A stretch of DNA of 64,000 bases. Origin: Linum tenue. Its lineage: Eukaryota; Streptophyta; Magnoliopsida; Malpighiales; Linaceae. Below, piece by piece: positions 10,872 through 21,626 of the stretch. Positions within the stretch are counted from its first letter, which is position 1, and the number at the start of each line of letters is the position of its first letter. The position numbers and the translations under genes are program-made. The notes under the pieces are model-generated. The model saw only the letters and a program-made list of their open reading frames with translations. It was not told where the DNA came from and did not search any database. The stretch covers positions 56,011,703-56,075,702 of the forward strand of contig CAMGYJ010000002.1 in the NCBI GenBank assembly GCA_946122785.1, given 5' to 3'.

Positions 10872-12785
10872 ATCAGAATTAAAGTTTTCATCTCGTCGTT
10901 AATCTATGTGTTTTGTATAAGAAAATGGCGTTTCATGCATGCAATAAGATTTAACTGTTTTGTGTCGGGTTATGAAAAGAACCATACATGATTCTGTTTG
11001 TTACTTGGTATCCATGAATGCATCTGGAATATGACATATATAACTGATGATGAAGTTTCCGTGTTCCACTGTTCCTTCGGCTTAATGGAAATTATGAATG
11101 GTCATGATGTTTCGTATATATATGTTTTATATATATATTCAATATATATACGGTATGTATATATATGTTTTGGTTTGTATGATCAATTGTCTGGATATAC
11201 TGCACTAACCGGGGTGAAAGAAAGGAAGGAACTCGATTGCAAAAGCACCAGAAAGGAAAGAAAGGAACTTGATTCTGTTGGAAATTTGGTTCCGACAGTG
11301 AAACATACATATATATATATGTTCGGATCCTGTACTGGAAAGTAAGGAAGAAAAGATGTACTTGTTGATGACTTGATGGTATAAGAAAGAAGCACTCGAT
11401 CGGTTCCTATTCTGATCATGTAAGTATCCAGAGTCCCTCGTATTATACAAGCATTGATGATATATATTTGGTATATGGTTCTTAGCAGCGTATGCTTTTT
11501 ATGCATGCTTTGAATGAGCCATTAAATAATTGTCATAATAATTTTCCAATACATATGATCATCATGCATATGTATTGCATGCTACGTGTGGTAATGGAAA
11601 AGGCGCAGTAGAATAAATATTCTACATGAATCGATGGGATGTCCCTGTGTAATTGGTGGGAGCATCCAACCAGTTTGTAGACCTTAGAGGACATAAGAGA
11701 GGAGAAGTCTTTCGACAAGTTGGTACTCCTCCTTGTTCGCTATATAATGACATTGGTGAAAAGCATCCAACCAATTATTGGACTCTAGATGATATACCCA
11801 TCTATGATTGGTACTCAATGGGTCCTAATGTGGACGATTTGGGAACCCATGTGGACTCGATGGAGAGTATGGGGGAAGAAGAGGAAGTTGAGGAATCGGA
11901 GAACGAGGAGGAGTACTCCGACATAGCGATCGATGAATGCCTCTCTGATCCTGACTTCGACCCCAAGAATCCTTAGGATTCTTGTATATGTATTATAATC
12001 TCCTTTGAGGAGTAGACATATGTATGTGTGTATATATACATATGGTATTAATATGTGTGTACCTATGTAAGTCATGTGTTTACATGATGAATAAAGGACA
12101 AATGTTCTTATCTCCCAAATGGAAAATTAGTTGGATAAAACCTTACGAGTTTGTTTGGTTCCAAAATTAACCACAAAGTTTTAATACTTTTATTGCATTG
12201 GTCCATTTCATTTTTGTGGCATGGATGAATGATAAATGTGTCAATTTAATTTGGACTTCATTCAAAGTGATGCATGAGATGATGGAAGTACTTATGATAA
12301 TCCTTCATGGACTCTAAGTAACGGTGGTTTGGATAGTAGTAAACTATCTAGTGGGAGAATATGAACAATCATAGGTGTGTAAAACCGATGGAGCGTGGCA
12401 AGTGGGGACTTGTGAGTCAAGTCTATCTATGCCGGAATGGTTGCAAACGTAATGTTCATAGTATGTTGGACATAGTTTGAAAGAGTATACCTCCAATGTG
12501 TGGGAGATGAAATTTGGTTAATGCACGTTTAAGGATTGCATTACGAGAAAGCTACAAGCGATAAGGAATTCTAGTTCCTGTGATAGTTGTGAAGACATGA
12601 TAATTTATTTATCATGTATGTGGTTTAGGACTTGATGTTTCCTATGCCATGAGGGCAAGGAAAATGAAGCTATGATTGATCCTTATAGGGATTTAATAAG
12701 CTTGCCAAATGATGGTTGTCATCAAAATAAGCATTAGGTCAGAATTGTTTAAGACCTATGATTATCAACGTGAAGCTCATTGACA

Positions 12786-13160
12786 GAATTGTTTGTGGTA
12801 TATATAGATATATATCATTGGAAAATAATTTGGCATGAGAGCTCAATTGAGATGATCTTATTGAAATTAAAGACTGGATTACTTGTGGTATATTTATGAA
12901 GTTTATACCATTGGAAAGTAATTAGACAATTGAATTAGAAATCCGTTTGAATTACTTGTGGTATATCATGTTACATATATGTCATTGGAAAGTAATTAGA
13001 TGGAATTTCCATTACTGGAATGCATCTGAATTACTTATGACGTCTCAAGTTGCCTTGATCAATACCATTGGTAAGTAATTGGATGATTTTTCTAAGAAAA
13101 TCTGAATTGTTTGTGGTATGCTAATCGAGTGAGATCATACCATTGGTAAACAATTAGATA
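12786..13160 (+). repeat. Array of five covarying hairpins in the young LTR element
   Basis: Five units begin near 12787, 12877, 12950, 13029 and 13105. Each has an outer stem, a (t)gtggtata-type inner stem and a ccattgg or tcattgg box before the closing arm. Outer arms are aattactt/aagtaatt in units 2-4, aattgttt/aaacaatt in unit 5, and aattgttt/aaataatt (one G-U pair) in unit 1. The inner stem ggtata/tatacc becomes ggtatg/catacc in unit 5 and G-U variants in units 1 and 3; unit 4 has lost it. Paired changes that keep the helix suggest selection on RNA structure. The function is unknown; a packaging or transport signal is possible. Confidence 0.75.
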
Positions 13161-14799
13161 CATATAGTGGTTGGCAAGTTCAATAAGTAAAACCATGGAA
13201 AATAAATGGGATTATTCCATGATGTTTGGCAAAGGGTAGAATTGTGGGGGAGAAGAGCTAGCCATTGTTTCGGCTACTATCTCGAGACACTACAATGGGA
13301 TGCAAACCTATCCATAAAAAAAAGTGGAAAGGTAAGCGAAGTCATACTTGAAAGTATGAAGGTGTCCAACGAGAAAGTGAGAGTCCTTAAACCTTGTGGA
13401 GTTAACCCAGTCAAAGGGTATAACTTATGAGTAAACTCTAGCATATATTGACGTTTTGTCAGAATATTTATTGATGTTGATCCACTCTTCCCAAAGAGAT
13501 GATTTTGACCTTATACATGAATGTATATGAACAACATTCCCCAAACCGGAAACGTTGGTTTCAACAACTATGGCGAAATAGTTGAAATGTGGGGGATAAA
13601 TTGGGGAGAAGTGATGTGGAATGTCGCTTGGGTGATTCCAAAGTGAAGTGATGTGAATACTTAGGAGTTTTATGTAAACTCTAAGCTAAGACATAAATGT
13701 CACTATATTTGAAGAGATACTTGTGAAAATCAAGTACTCTAAGGTTAATGAAGTAGAGAGACTTCAACACCGTTGGCATGTGTTAAGATTATTGCAAGGC
13801 AATAAAATCAAGGCAAACACACATGATGTGTAGTGAATCGAAAAGAGACGAGTCTTTGGTGAATTTTACCCAAAGGAACTCACTGGATGAACCAAAAGCC
13901 ATAGTCCATTAATGGATAGGCATTTAAGGTTAACGAGGAGCAGTATCTTGGAAAAAGTCCAAGTTAAACTCTAAGACCGGTGAAGTTGAGTAGTTTGGCC
14001 CGCAAAGACTGGCGTTAATAAAACGCACTTGTGCACAAAGGTGTTATTGCAAGGGCTAGGAGTGTTATGTGATAAATCTCGGAAACGTAACACTATGGAT
14101 TGATTAATTTCTAGCAAAGTTATTTGGATTGATCATCTTAGATCAAGTGATAACAAACGTTAGGCCTACCTAGAAGTTAACGATAGCATCGAAGGGAATG
14201 GACTCGTGGCCTAGAACAAATCATCATGGCGGTAACTCTACCTAAGCAGGATTGGCAGACCCAACCTATAGGTTCAAGGAGAAACAAAGTTGTGATTGAT
14301 GGTCCGACATTGTCAAATTATTCAAAGTCCATTCTCATGATGAGACAATGTTCAACTATAAGGGTAAACCTAAAGATGGAAGGTTTTTAATGGCTTCTAA
14401 GTTTGACACAGGATGTGATCAAATAGTGTATTTTCGGAATACACGTTTAGAAATCACCTATGTGAGTGTGAAGTGGAGCCGCTTCAAGGAGAATAAAAGA
14501 AGGCCAATTCTCTACACACTCATGAAACCAGGCGGTGTTCATGGCTGAAACGAACACAACAATGAGAACCAGTGAACGGATAAGAGTTAGGTGTGTGACA
14601 TATGTTGTCTTAGTATACAAGCAAAACCGACGGTTCAAAGATATCACATCTACCGATTGGTGAGTATACTCGATATATGTTCACTAAGGAAGGTTCAAAG
14701 GGAAACCTACCTATTCCGATGCAACTAATTCTTAGTCGAGAATCACACAATTTTTTGCATAGTTTTTAAAGTACAACATTCTCCATTCATGTGGGGGAT

Positions 14800-15533
14800 T
14801 GTTGGGATTTTTAGTGGTGTGAATGGAAATAAAAGGGGAAAGTTTCAAGAGAGACTCTTGAAGTACCATGTTGGTAAGATGTGGGAAGGCATGGCCTCGA
14901 ATTCGATCGATTTGATGTAATATGTGGTTAATTGGTTAAATTGGTTTGTGTAACCAAATGGACCAAACCAAACCGAGTTGAACCAAATCGAACCGAACCG
15001 ATGTGGCGGTTGGAATAACCAAACCGGTCCAACTTCCATGAGGCCGAACCAATGCAATGGTTGAAATATTTTAAACGAACCAATGCAATGGTTGGGGTGT
15101 AACCACCCATATGAAGAGTTGCCTCCCTTCAATGCATCCCTTCATTTTCTATAAATAGCACCATACCCCCTCTTGTTTTCATAACGAGTTTTACATGGAT
15201 TTTTCCCGATACTGAAACTCTGCCAAAATCCAAAACTAGTTTTTCTGCATTCTTTTCAAAGAGAAAATAGAGTCAAGTGTGGTTCTCGCCGTTTCGCTGC
15301 GTTCGATGGTGTTTCCGGGGTTTGAGGTACCGCTACGCCGGAAAAGGTACGTCCTTTCTATCCTGGGAGGAATCATTCCACAACCTTGGGTACTTGAGGG
15401 GAATAAGATTCTTTAAGGAGAGATAGTGAATTCTATCGGCTAGGACGCTTGCATGTGTCTTTGCATGTTTTCTTAATCTTATGTGTTTGCTTGTGTTGCA
15501 AGAAAATAGTATACGTGAATAATTTCCCCAACA
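14800..15533 (+). repeat. 3' LTR of the young element
   Basis: 734 bp and a near-identical copy of 10092-10825, preceded by the purine tract. The right flank is the target duplication cacct. Confidence 0.95.
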
Positions 15534-15538
15534 CACCT

Positions 15539-16400
15539 ATCCTATGATGTAAAGATTGTATCGGGAATTTTGTTGGACCGGTTTGGTATTGAATATTGAT
15601 GGCAGTGAAAATAACGGTTGAATAATCAGTTAGGTGGTAATGGTAATCTCGATAAGCATTCCCAATCTGATATGTCGTCTAATAATAGTTAATCACTAAC
15701 CGATGCGACTAATCACAAATATAAATTGTTTATCTTTTAATTTGAGTTTGAATTTAGAATGTATGGTTGATGATAGATTTGAATCGTTGATATTATTCCT
15801 TCTATTTTTTATGATAACAATGCTGGATATGGCAATGGGTCGATTCATTAGGTAATTTAATTCAATTGTTATGAGTCATGACTCATAATCATGTCCATAA
15901 AAACACATCCTCAAATTGGCCATCAACTCAATAGGTGGAAATTTTAGTTGTATTAAAGAGAACTAGCAACTAGCATACCATCCAAAACTCGGTTTTTTGC
16001 AATGAAAAGATGTCTCGCATGTTGGACTTACCCCACTTTATTTCTCAAGATAGCATTACAATTTCGAATGAAAACAATGTCTTGATAGGTAGATTTTTGC
16101 ATTTTCCCCATTATACAGTTTACCCTTCGAAAACTTTTGAAAACAGAAGACTCTTTTGCATAGTCTGAAATCTTTGAATAGATCAAATAACATGGCATCC
16201 AAACACATCAAAAGACCATTATATCCCATTGACTATCGCATTCTTCATAGGCACTACTACACTATCCTCCCCAGATCAAGTGATGATTACTAGACTCGTT
16301 GATTCAAAGTAAGTGATAAGTGATAATGCTAGGGATGACTAACGTTATTAGATGGAAAACATATTTAACACTTTCAATATCGTTTAAGCACATATCTTAA
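15539..16400. other. Unassigned intergenic sequence
   Basis: AT-rich sequence between two LTR elements. I see no gene, RNA or element boundary. Confidence 0.4.
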
Positions 16401-16405
16401 CTATG

Positions 16406-18260
16406 TGTTTACCACTAAAAAAAAATAACTCAATACCACATTGATTATTTTCAAGGAGTGGTAGTGATTTATAAGGCCAGCTCAACATTAATGATTAAAA
16501 GAGATAGCTGGGCCTTGTTGGGTTGGGATTTTGGGCCTAAGTGGCCAAACCCCTTCTTCTCTATACGTATGGCCGACCCGTCTCCGTGCCCCCCATAGCC
16601 GCGAGTACCTCTAGCCGTGGTGGCTAAGAGAGCCGAAATTTGGCTAAGTGTTGAGACCCACAGCACCAGGGGGGTCAAGCACTATGTCAATCAAAGGGGT
16701 CATCGCGAGTACCCTAGACGTGGTGGAAAAGAGAGCCAAAATTTGGCTAAGTGTTGAGACCCATAGCCCAAAGGGGGTCAAGGATGACAGCATCCCAAGG
16801 GGGTCTCGTCCAAGGGTGTCAAGCATGATGCCGAGGTGAAAATTGGCTAAGTATGGGTCATGCATGATCTCGTCCAAGGGGGTCTCGTCCAAGGGGGGTC
16901 ATGCATGACATCGTCCCAGGGGGGTCATGCATGTTCTCGTCTAAGGGGGGTCATGCATGACACCGTCCAAGGGGGTCAAGGACAAAGGGAGTCATGCATG
17001 ATCTCGTCCAAGTATGGAGATCCAACCACAAGGGTGTCAAGCATGACACCGTCCGAGGGGTACCAAACAACCGGGTACCAAGTCGGGTACCAAATAGGAG
17101 ACCATCCGTGCTGAGACAAAATCGGCTAAGTATGGGGCAAGAGGGTACCATGGCGGCAAGGAGGGCTTGGTACCAAAACATTGAATTTGGCTAAGTATAG
17201 AGCCAAAGGGGTATCAAGCCGAAAAGGCATGCTTGATACTAAAATACATGAAAATTGGTTAAGTATGGAATCACATGGCCATAGCAAGAGGGTACCAAGC
17301 CGGCAAGGCATGGCTTGGTACCAAGACATGAAAAGCACGAATTTGGCCAAGTATGAAGCCAACGGGGTCAGCAAGACAGGCTTGGTAGCCAAGCAAAGCG
17401 ACAGGGTACCATGACCCCAAGGGGGTATCAAGCCGGTAAGACTGACTTGGTGGCCAGGCAACAGGGGGCCAAGGCGGACTTGATAGCCATACATTAGGGT
17501 ATCAAGCCAACAAGACAAGAAATTCGATTAAGGCATGGTGGCTAGCTGAGGCGGCCACCCGACTAGGTACCAAACAACCATGTATGGCCCTTATGGGGCC
17601 ATATGGAGACAAAGTCCCAAGGCCGACTTGGTAGCACCCTAACGGGGTACCAAGCCGGCAGGGTGTAACTTATCAACTTGATGAGGCTACAAAGACTAAG
17701 TATGGAGACCAAGCCCCCAGGATTGGTGTCATGAGATGGTAGCGATCTCAAGACGACAAGAGTGGGGAGTCATCAAGCAGCCGAGGGTGCGATCAAGACT
17801 TCATCATGGAGGCTAAGCAAAGAACCTCAACCCCATCCAGTCATGACAGGGCGACAAGACGAGACCCCCAAGGGGACGGTTACCAACTAGTCACCAAGGC
17901 AGCGACAAGCGGCCCCTAAGGCGGTTGGAGCAAAAGGCCAGCTAGCAGTTACCAAGGCAGTTACACCCAGTGGCTATAAATAGGAGAAACAAAGACGGGA
18001 AAAGGGTTCCACAACCAACCATTTGACACACTATGTCAAAATTTATCTTTTCCCTGCAAATCAGCTTTAATTTTCGGAGCTCTCACTGAACCTCCATAGG
18101 AGTAGAGTAACGTAGCTTGTTCCCAAAAAAACCATCAAAACATCAAACACCCTCGTTCGAACATTGTTCTGAGAGGAGTGAACCGTTTTATTAATCGTTG
18201 TTCAAGAAGTCAAGGTGCATTCATTGAAATCAAACACAAGTTTTTCCTCGCCGGAAAACA
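16406..18260 (+). repeat. 5' LTR, 1855 bp
   Basis: Starts TGTTTACC and ends CCGGAAAACA. It is related to the solo LTR at 6931-8927. The first two thirds hold short imperfect repeats (ggctaagtatgg; gtcatgcatgat with ctcgtccaaggggg; ggtaccaagccggcaagg). A TATA box, ctataaatagg, lies at about 17974. Confidence 0.93.
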
Positions 18261-18298
18261 AATTGGCACACCTGGTGGGACCCTATGTGTTTGATTTG

Positions 18299-19063
18299 AT
18301 GGCTTCACGACTGAGAGAACAAGGTGATCTTTCACCTGGGTTTGTAAAAGAGCTAGTGGCCAGGTATGATATTGGTCAATTAGCAAAAAGTGGCGCCGGA
18401 AATAATGGTGGGGCAAGAGGCCAACCATCACCGGCCGCATGTTTGAGTGTAACCGCCACCACCTTGTCTCTCCACCAGTCACTGCTGGTAGAAATAAAAT
18501 TAATTGAGGAGGCTATGGTGGGATACACCAAACAAATGGTATCTCAACTTGATTTTTTCCATACTCGCATAAATCGACGTTTGGATCAACTGGATGAGAT
18601 TTGCGAGATAAATAAAAATAATTTTAAGGAGTTTTGTCAACTTTCGATAAAACCAGTGTTGAGATCGAAAGTTTTGGCAAAAGATGGTGTAGATCCACCG
18701 TCAAACATTGCTACTGGGTATACGAGTAATCTAGACTCCGGTGGCCGGACTGCTCAGCCACGGTCAGAGAACTCATCGTCTTCGATGGAAATTCAACTAC
18801 CTCTTCAACATGGTGGTTGTGGCGAGAATCTCGCTCCCACGTTCACCACTCATGTAAAGCAACTGCTTGTGCCGACAGTTACTCATAAAACTGTCTCAGA
18901 GGCTAGACCATGCTTGAACGTGAGATTTGGTGGAGAGTTAATAGCTGATGTGCTACCACAAGCTTGCCCAACCTCGATGTCATCTATGCTCGAGCAGCCT
19001 GGTGGATGCAAACCGCCAGGGGGGGGCATGCAGAGGGCCATGGAAGTCTACCTAACAAGGTGA
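18299..19063 (+). CDS. Gag-like ORF1 of the non-autonomous LTR element
   Basis: I start this frame at ATG 18299; an upstream open stretch begins inside the LTR with GTG and is not a credible start. It encodes 254 residues with a predicted helical middle (about residues 60-130) and a low-complexity C-terminal part. There is no zinc knuckle, protease or polymerase motif. By position, just after the primer-binding site, it occupies the gag slot, but I cannot recognise the family. It ends at TGA 19061-19063, shortly after a run of eight G at 19019-19026, and overlaps the next ORF by about 100 bases. Confidence 0.5.
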   Translation: MASRLREQGDLSPGFVKELVARYDIGQLAKSGAGNNGGARGQPSPAACLSVTATTLSLHQSLLVEIKLIEEAMVGYTKQMVSQLDFFHTRINRRLDQLDEICEINKNNFKEFCQLSIKPVLRSKVLAKDGVDPPSNIATGYTSNLDSGGRTAQPRSENSSSSMEIQLPLQHGGCGENLAPTFTTHVKQLLVPTVTHKTVSEARPCLNVRFGGELIADVLPQACPTSMSSMLEQPGGCKPPGGGMQRAMEVYLTR

Positions 19064-20388
19064 AATGTCAGCCTAGGGGACACGTTGATGTCAAAAAAAT
19101 CGAACAAAAGGGTGTGTCCAACAGAATACCATGTTTATCGTCTAAGGATTACATGAGGGACATGTCATCAACCACAAGCAGTGAGTTGAAAGTTGTGTCC
19201 AAGAAGCCATTACAATCCCAAGCCGCATGTGCTGCTAGTAAGAATGTTAGCATGGCTAAGGGGGGCAAGGGGGACATGTCTCCATCTCCACGCAGTGGAC
19301 AGGGGGGCATGTCATCAAACATGAAGAATAGAGTGAGTGGCAAGTCTAAGTGGGTGTTGCCTACCCATGCCATCTATGATTTTCATAACTTTGACAATGT
19401 GTCAAAGAGTGGTCAAGGAAGCAAGGCCCCTTGTAGCATGCCACCCATGAATGGTCGACAAGGGGGCATATCATCAACCACAAACAATAGAAATATACAC
19501 GTGCCCAAGAAACCACAACAAATTCAAGCCACACATGCTTGTAGTAAGCATGACAGTGTAGCTAAGCATGGCAAGGGGGGCAGGTCATCGATGAGAAGTA
19601 ATGGAAAGATAAGCGTACCCAAGAAGGCTCAACGAGTCCAAGAGCATAATGATGTAGCTAAGTGTGGCAAGGGGTGTATATCTCCAGCTTCGTACAGTAG
19701 AGTAGGGGGCATGCTATCAATCGTAAAAAAACGAGTAGGGGGCAAGTCTAGGAGTGTTGGAAACAAAAAAGCCCCTCAAAAAGTTTCTAAGTATGAGAGT
19801 GTGTTAAGGGATGGACGAAGAAGCAAGTCCATGCTTAACAGCCCTAATGACATGCCAAACATGAATGGCAGACAAGGGGGTAGGAATAAGACATCTCGGC
19901 ACACACCAACTAGACATGGTCCCACAAAGGGCCAAGGGTGGTTATGTGCTAATTGTAGGGATCATCAAGACATAAGGGTTGAACATGGTCAAGTTGGCCA
20001 CAATGGTGACCATAAACTCTTTAAGTCCAAACACCCATCTTTCCAAACATATGGGAAGAATAAGCATGTGTCTTGTCAGGGGAAACTAAGACAAATGACA
20101 ACTCATGGTCTTGTTGATGACTCAAAGGAGTTGAAGATGTTTAGTGTGCCACCCAGGATGAGGCAAACACATCGGGCTCAACATAAGAACAACATGTCTA
20201 ATGAGACGGCTCAGGCAAAGGAGCATGAGACCCCTTGCAAGCCTGCCAAGCCAAGACAAGTTGATCAGGTATCATCCGTTGTTAAGTTGGAAAATTCGAA
20301 ACCAACACCAAAGGAATGGTCTTTCCTTAAGGAGGGAAGGCATGTAGTGTATGGATGGTTGGTCTGGTTTGATTCATGGATTTGGTAG
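18964..20388 (+). CDS. Basic repetitive ORF2, possibly read as a frameshift extension of ORF1
   Basis: This frame is open from about 18964 (first codon TTG) to TAG at 20386-20388 and overlaps ORF1 in the -1 frame. The protein is strongly basic and built of degenerate blocks of about 50-60 residues with VPKK, SKH, VAKHGKGG and GGMSS-type motifs. Near the C terminus is LCANCRDHQD, a lone CxxC with nearby histidines, not a standard CCHC knuckle. There is no good ATG at its start. It may be expressed by -1 frameshifting at the G-rich site GGGGGGC (19021-19027), or the two frames may be one gene broken by a one-base change in the G run. Function unknown; nucleic-acid binding is a guess from charge. 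Confidence 0.45.
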   Translation: MPNLDVIYARAAWWMQTARGGHAEGHGSLPNKVKCQPRGHVDVKKIEQKGVSNRIPCLSSKDYMRDMSSTTSSELKVVSKKPLQSQAACAASKNVSMAKGGKGDMSPSPRSGQGGMSSNMKNRVSGKSKWVLPTHAIYDFHNFDNVSKSGQGSKAPCSMPPMNGRQGGISSTTNNRNIHVPKKPQQIQATHACSKHDSVAKHGKGGRSSMRSNGKISVPKKAQRVQEHNDVAKCGKGCISPASYSRVGGMLSIVKKRVGGKSRSVGNKKAPQKVSKYESVLRDGRRSKSMLNSPNDMPNMNGRQGGRNKTSRHTPTRHGPTKGQGWLCANCRDHQDIRVEHGQVGHNGDHKLFKSKHPSFQTYGKNKHVSCQGKLRQMTTHGLVDDSKELKMFSVPPRMRQTHRAQHKNNMSNETAQAKEHETPCKPAKPRQVDQVSSVVKLENSKPTPKEWSFLKEGRHVVYGWLVWFDSWIW

Positions 20389-20990
20389 TGGGTGTATACC
20401 TTTGGCACATTGGTAGTTGCCAAAGGGTGTGGAAATCAGTGACGTCTATCACTCCTTACTATATTAATTATATAAATAATAGTTAAAAAAGAGAGAAAAA
20501 GTGAAAATAGGCCACTCATGGCTATAAAAAAAATTACGAGGTCGAAGTGACAAGCTTTAGTTAGATTTGTGATGTGAGAACCTGATCATAACTGATAAGC
20601 CACACTCATGTGGTGGCTGTATCCATGCCATTTACATAGCATGAGCAGGTGATTGAAGCAGGTGATTGCGTGTTTGTGTAGACCCTTTAGTGTCTAGGCC
20701 ACCCGTCCAATGAGGCCTGCTTGTCGTAAGAGGATGGGATGCTATATGATCGATTGATCAGTGGTAAGTATCTCAAGTTCTATGTCCCTGCTCTATGGGA
20801 CGTGGGGTGTCAAGGGGTTCAATGTTAGGAGGCCACCATGGTGGCCGACATGCCAAGCCTCCCACACCCGAAGACATGGTATGATACCCTCGTGATAAAG
20901 CATGGATTGAGTAGCTAGCCATAACATGGAAAGGAAATTGAGCTAGTTAAGTTTTGCTTCCTCTGTCGGGGCCTAGCATAAACAACAAGT
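20389..20990. other. Remaining internal region of the LTR element, non-coding
   Basis: No gene is seen. Somewhere around 20990-21060 the sequence passes into the CACTA element through the deletion junction. The exact breakpoint cannot be fixed without an intact relative. Confidence 0.4.
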
Positions 20991-21089
20991 ATATACTTCA
21001 TCTACCAACAGATCGTGAAGTTTCCCAAGTCAAGTAAAACAAACAAACAGCAGCAAAAAAATGTCCAGATTACCCTACTTCATGCCAAA

Positions 21090-21626
21090 CTAGGAGTTTT
21101 CGGAAATTACCTCTAGCTTCTTGAATAATGGGTGCTTGTCTGCTTCAGTCAACTTGGACCAGTAGTACTTCCGTATCGGGGCCATCAGGCGTGTAACGAC
21201 GCCCAACTCTGTCTTCAACAAGCTCTCATTAGGCCCTACGAATGACTGCCCATTCTCCATTACGTAGATTCCATCTATCTTGCCTCCAGTTCCGGTTCTC
21301 TTCATTATCTCGTACCCTTTGGACAGTCCCCTCTTTTTAGCCGCAGGTGCTTCCAATCCAGTTGGATTACTACCTTCTCCGGTCTCATGATTGGATGCTT
21401 CTGCCTCGGAATCATCATTGCCATTGGGTTCGTCTGGATTCACAGTGTCTGTGCGTTCAGTATCCTCATTCACTGATGCTCCAGCTCGACGTCTACTCCC
21501 CCTGCTTACAGATTCGGTGGACCGAGCAGGTTCTTGCCGCACCCTCCCTGATCTTGTCGCCCGGTAAAAATCCGGGATCGGCACTGCCTTGTCAGTAGCA
21601 GCCTTCTTCTTCTTCAGTGGCGGCAT
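21090..21626 (-). CDS. Second CACTA protein, Ptta/En/Spm-type, first coding exon only
   Basis: From ATG 21626 the frame encodes an acidic, low-complexity N-terminal half (residues 1-110 with a KKKK tract) and then the conserved segment KKRGLSKGYEIMKRTGTGGK and RKYYWSKL, typical of plant Ptta/En/Spm accessory proteins. At about 21105 a GAG/GTAATT donor suggests splicing to further exons at lower coordinates; these are not recognisable and were probably removed by the deletion that took the element's end. The ATG is preceded by an intron acceptor (ttgtag) near 21630. This is a truncated gene. Confidence 0.65.
   Translation of the reverse strand: MPPLKKKKAATDKAVPIPDFYRATRSGRVRQEPARSTESVSRGSRRRAGASVNEDTERTDTVNPDEPNGNDDSEAEASNHETGEGSNPTGLEAPAAKKRGLSKGYEIMKRTGTGGKIDGIYVMENGQSFVGPNESLLKTELGVVTRLMAPIRKYYWSKLTEADKHPLFKKLEVISENS

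Larger units (their letters stand above)
10092..15533 (+). mobile_element. Young non-autonomous LTR retrotransposon, 5442 bp, no pol
   Basis: Two direct LTRs of 734 bp bound it (10092-10825 and 14800-15533), starting TGTTGGG and ending CCCAACA. The flanks are a perfect 5-bp duplication, cacct, at 10087-10091 and 15534-15538. A purine tract (gtgggggat) precedes the 3' LTR. The LTRs differ at a single site that I can see (an a/c difference just after the TATA box), so insertion is recent. The 3.97-kb internal region has no gag, protease, integrase or reverse transcriptase frame, so it must rely on proteins made elsewhere. One open stretch (about 11653-11976) has an acidic tail but no good start and I do not recognise it. 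The internal region contains a five-hairpin array. Confidence 0.95.

Noticed and set aside
18215..18298. N-terminal extension of ORF1
   Set aside because: It starts with GTG within the LTR; the first ATG after the primer-binding site is 18299.
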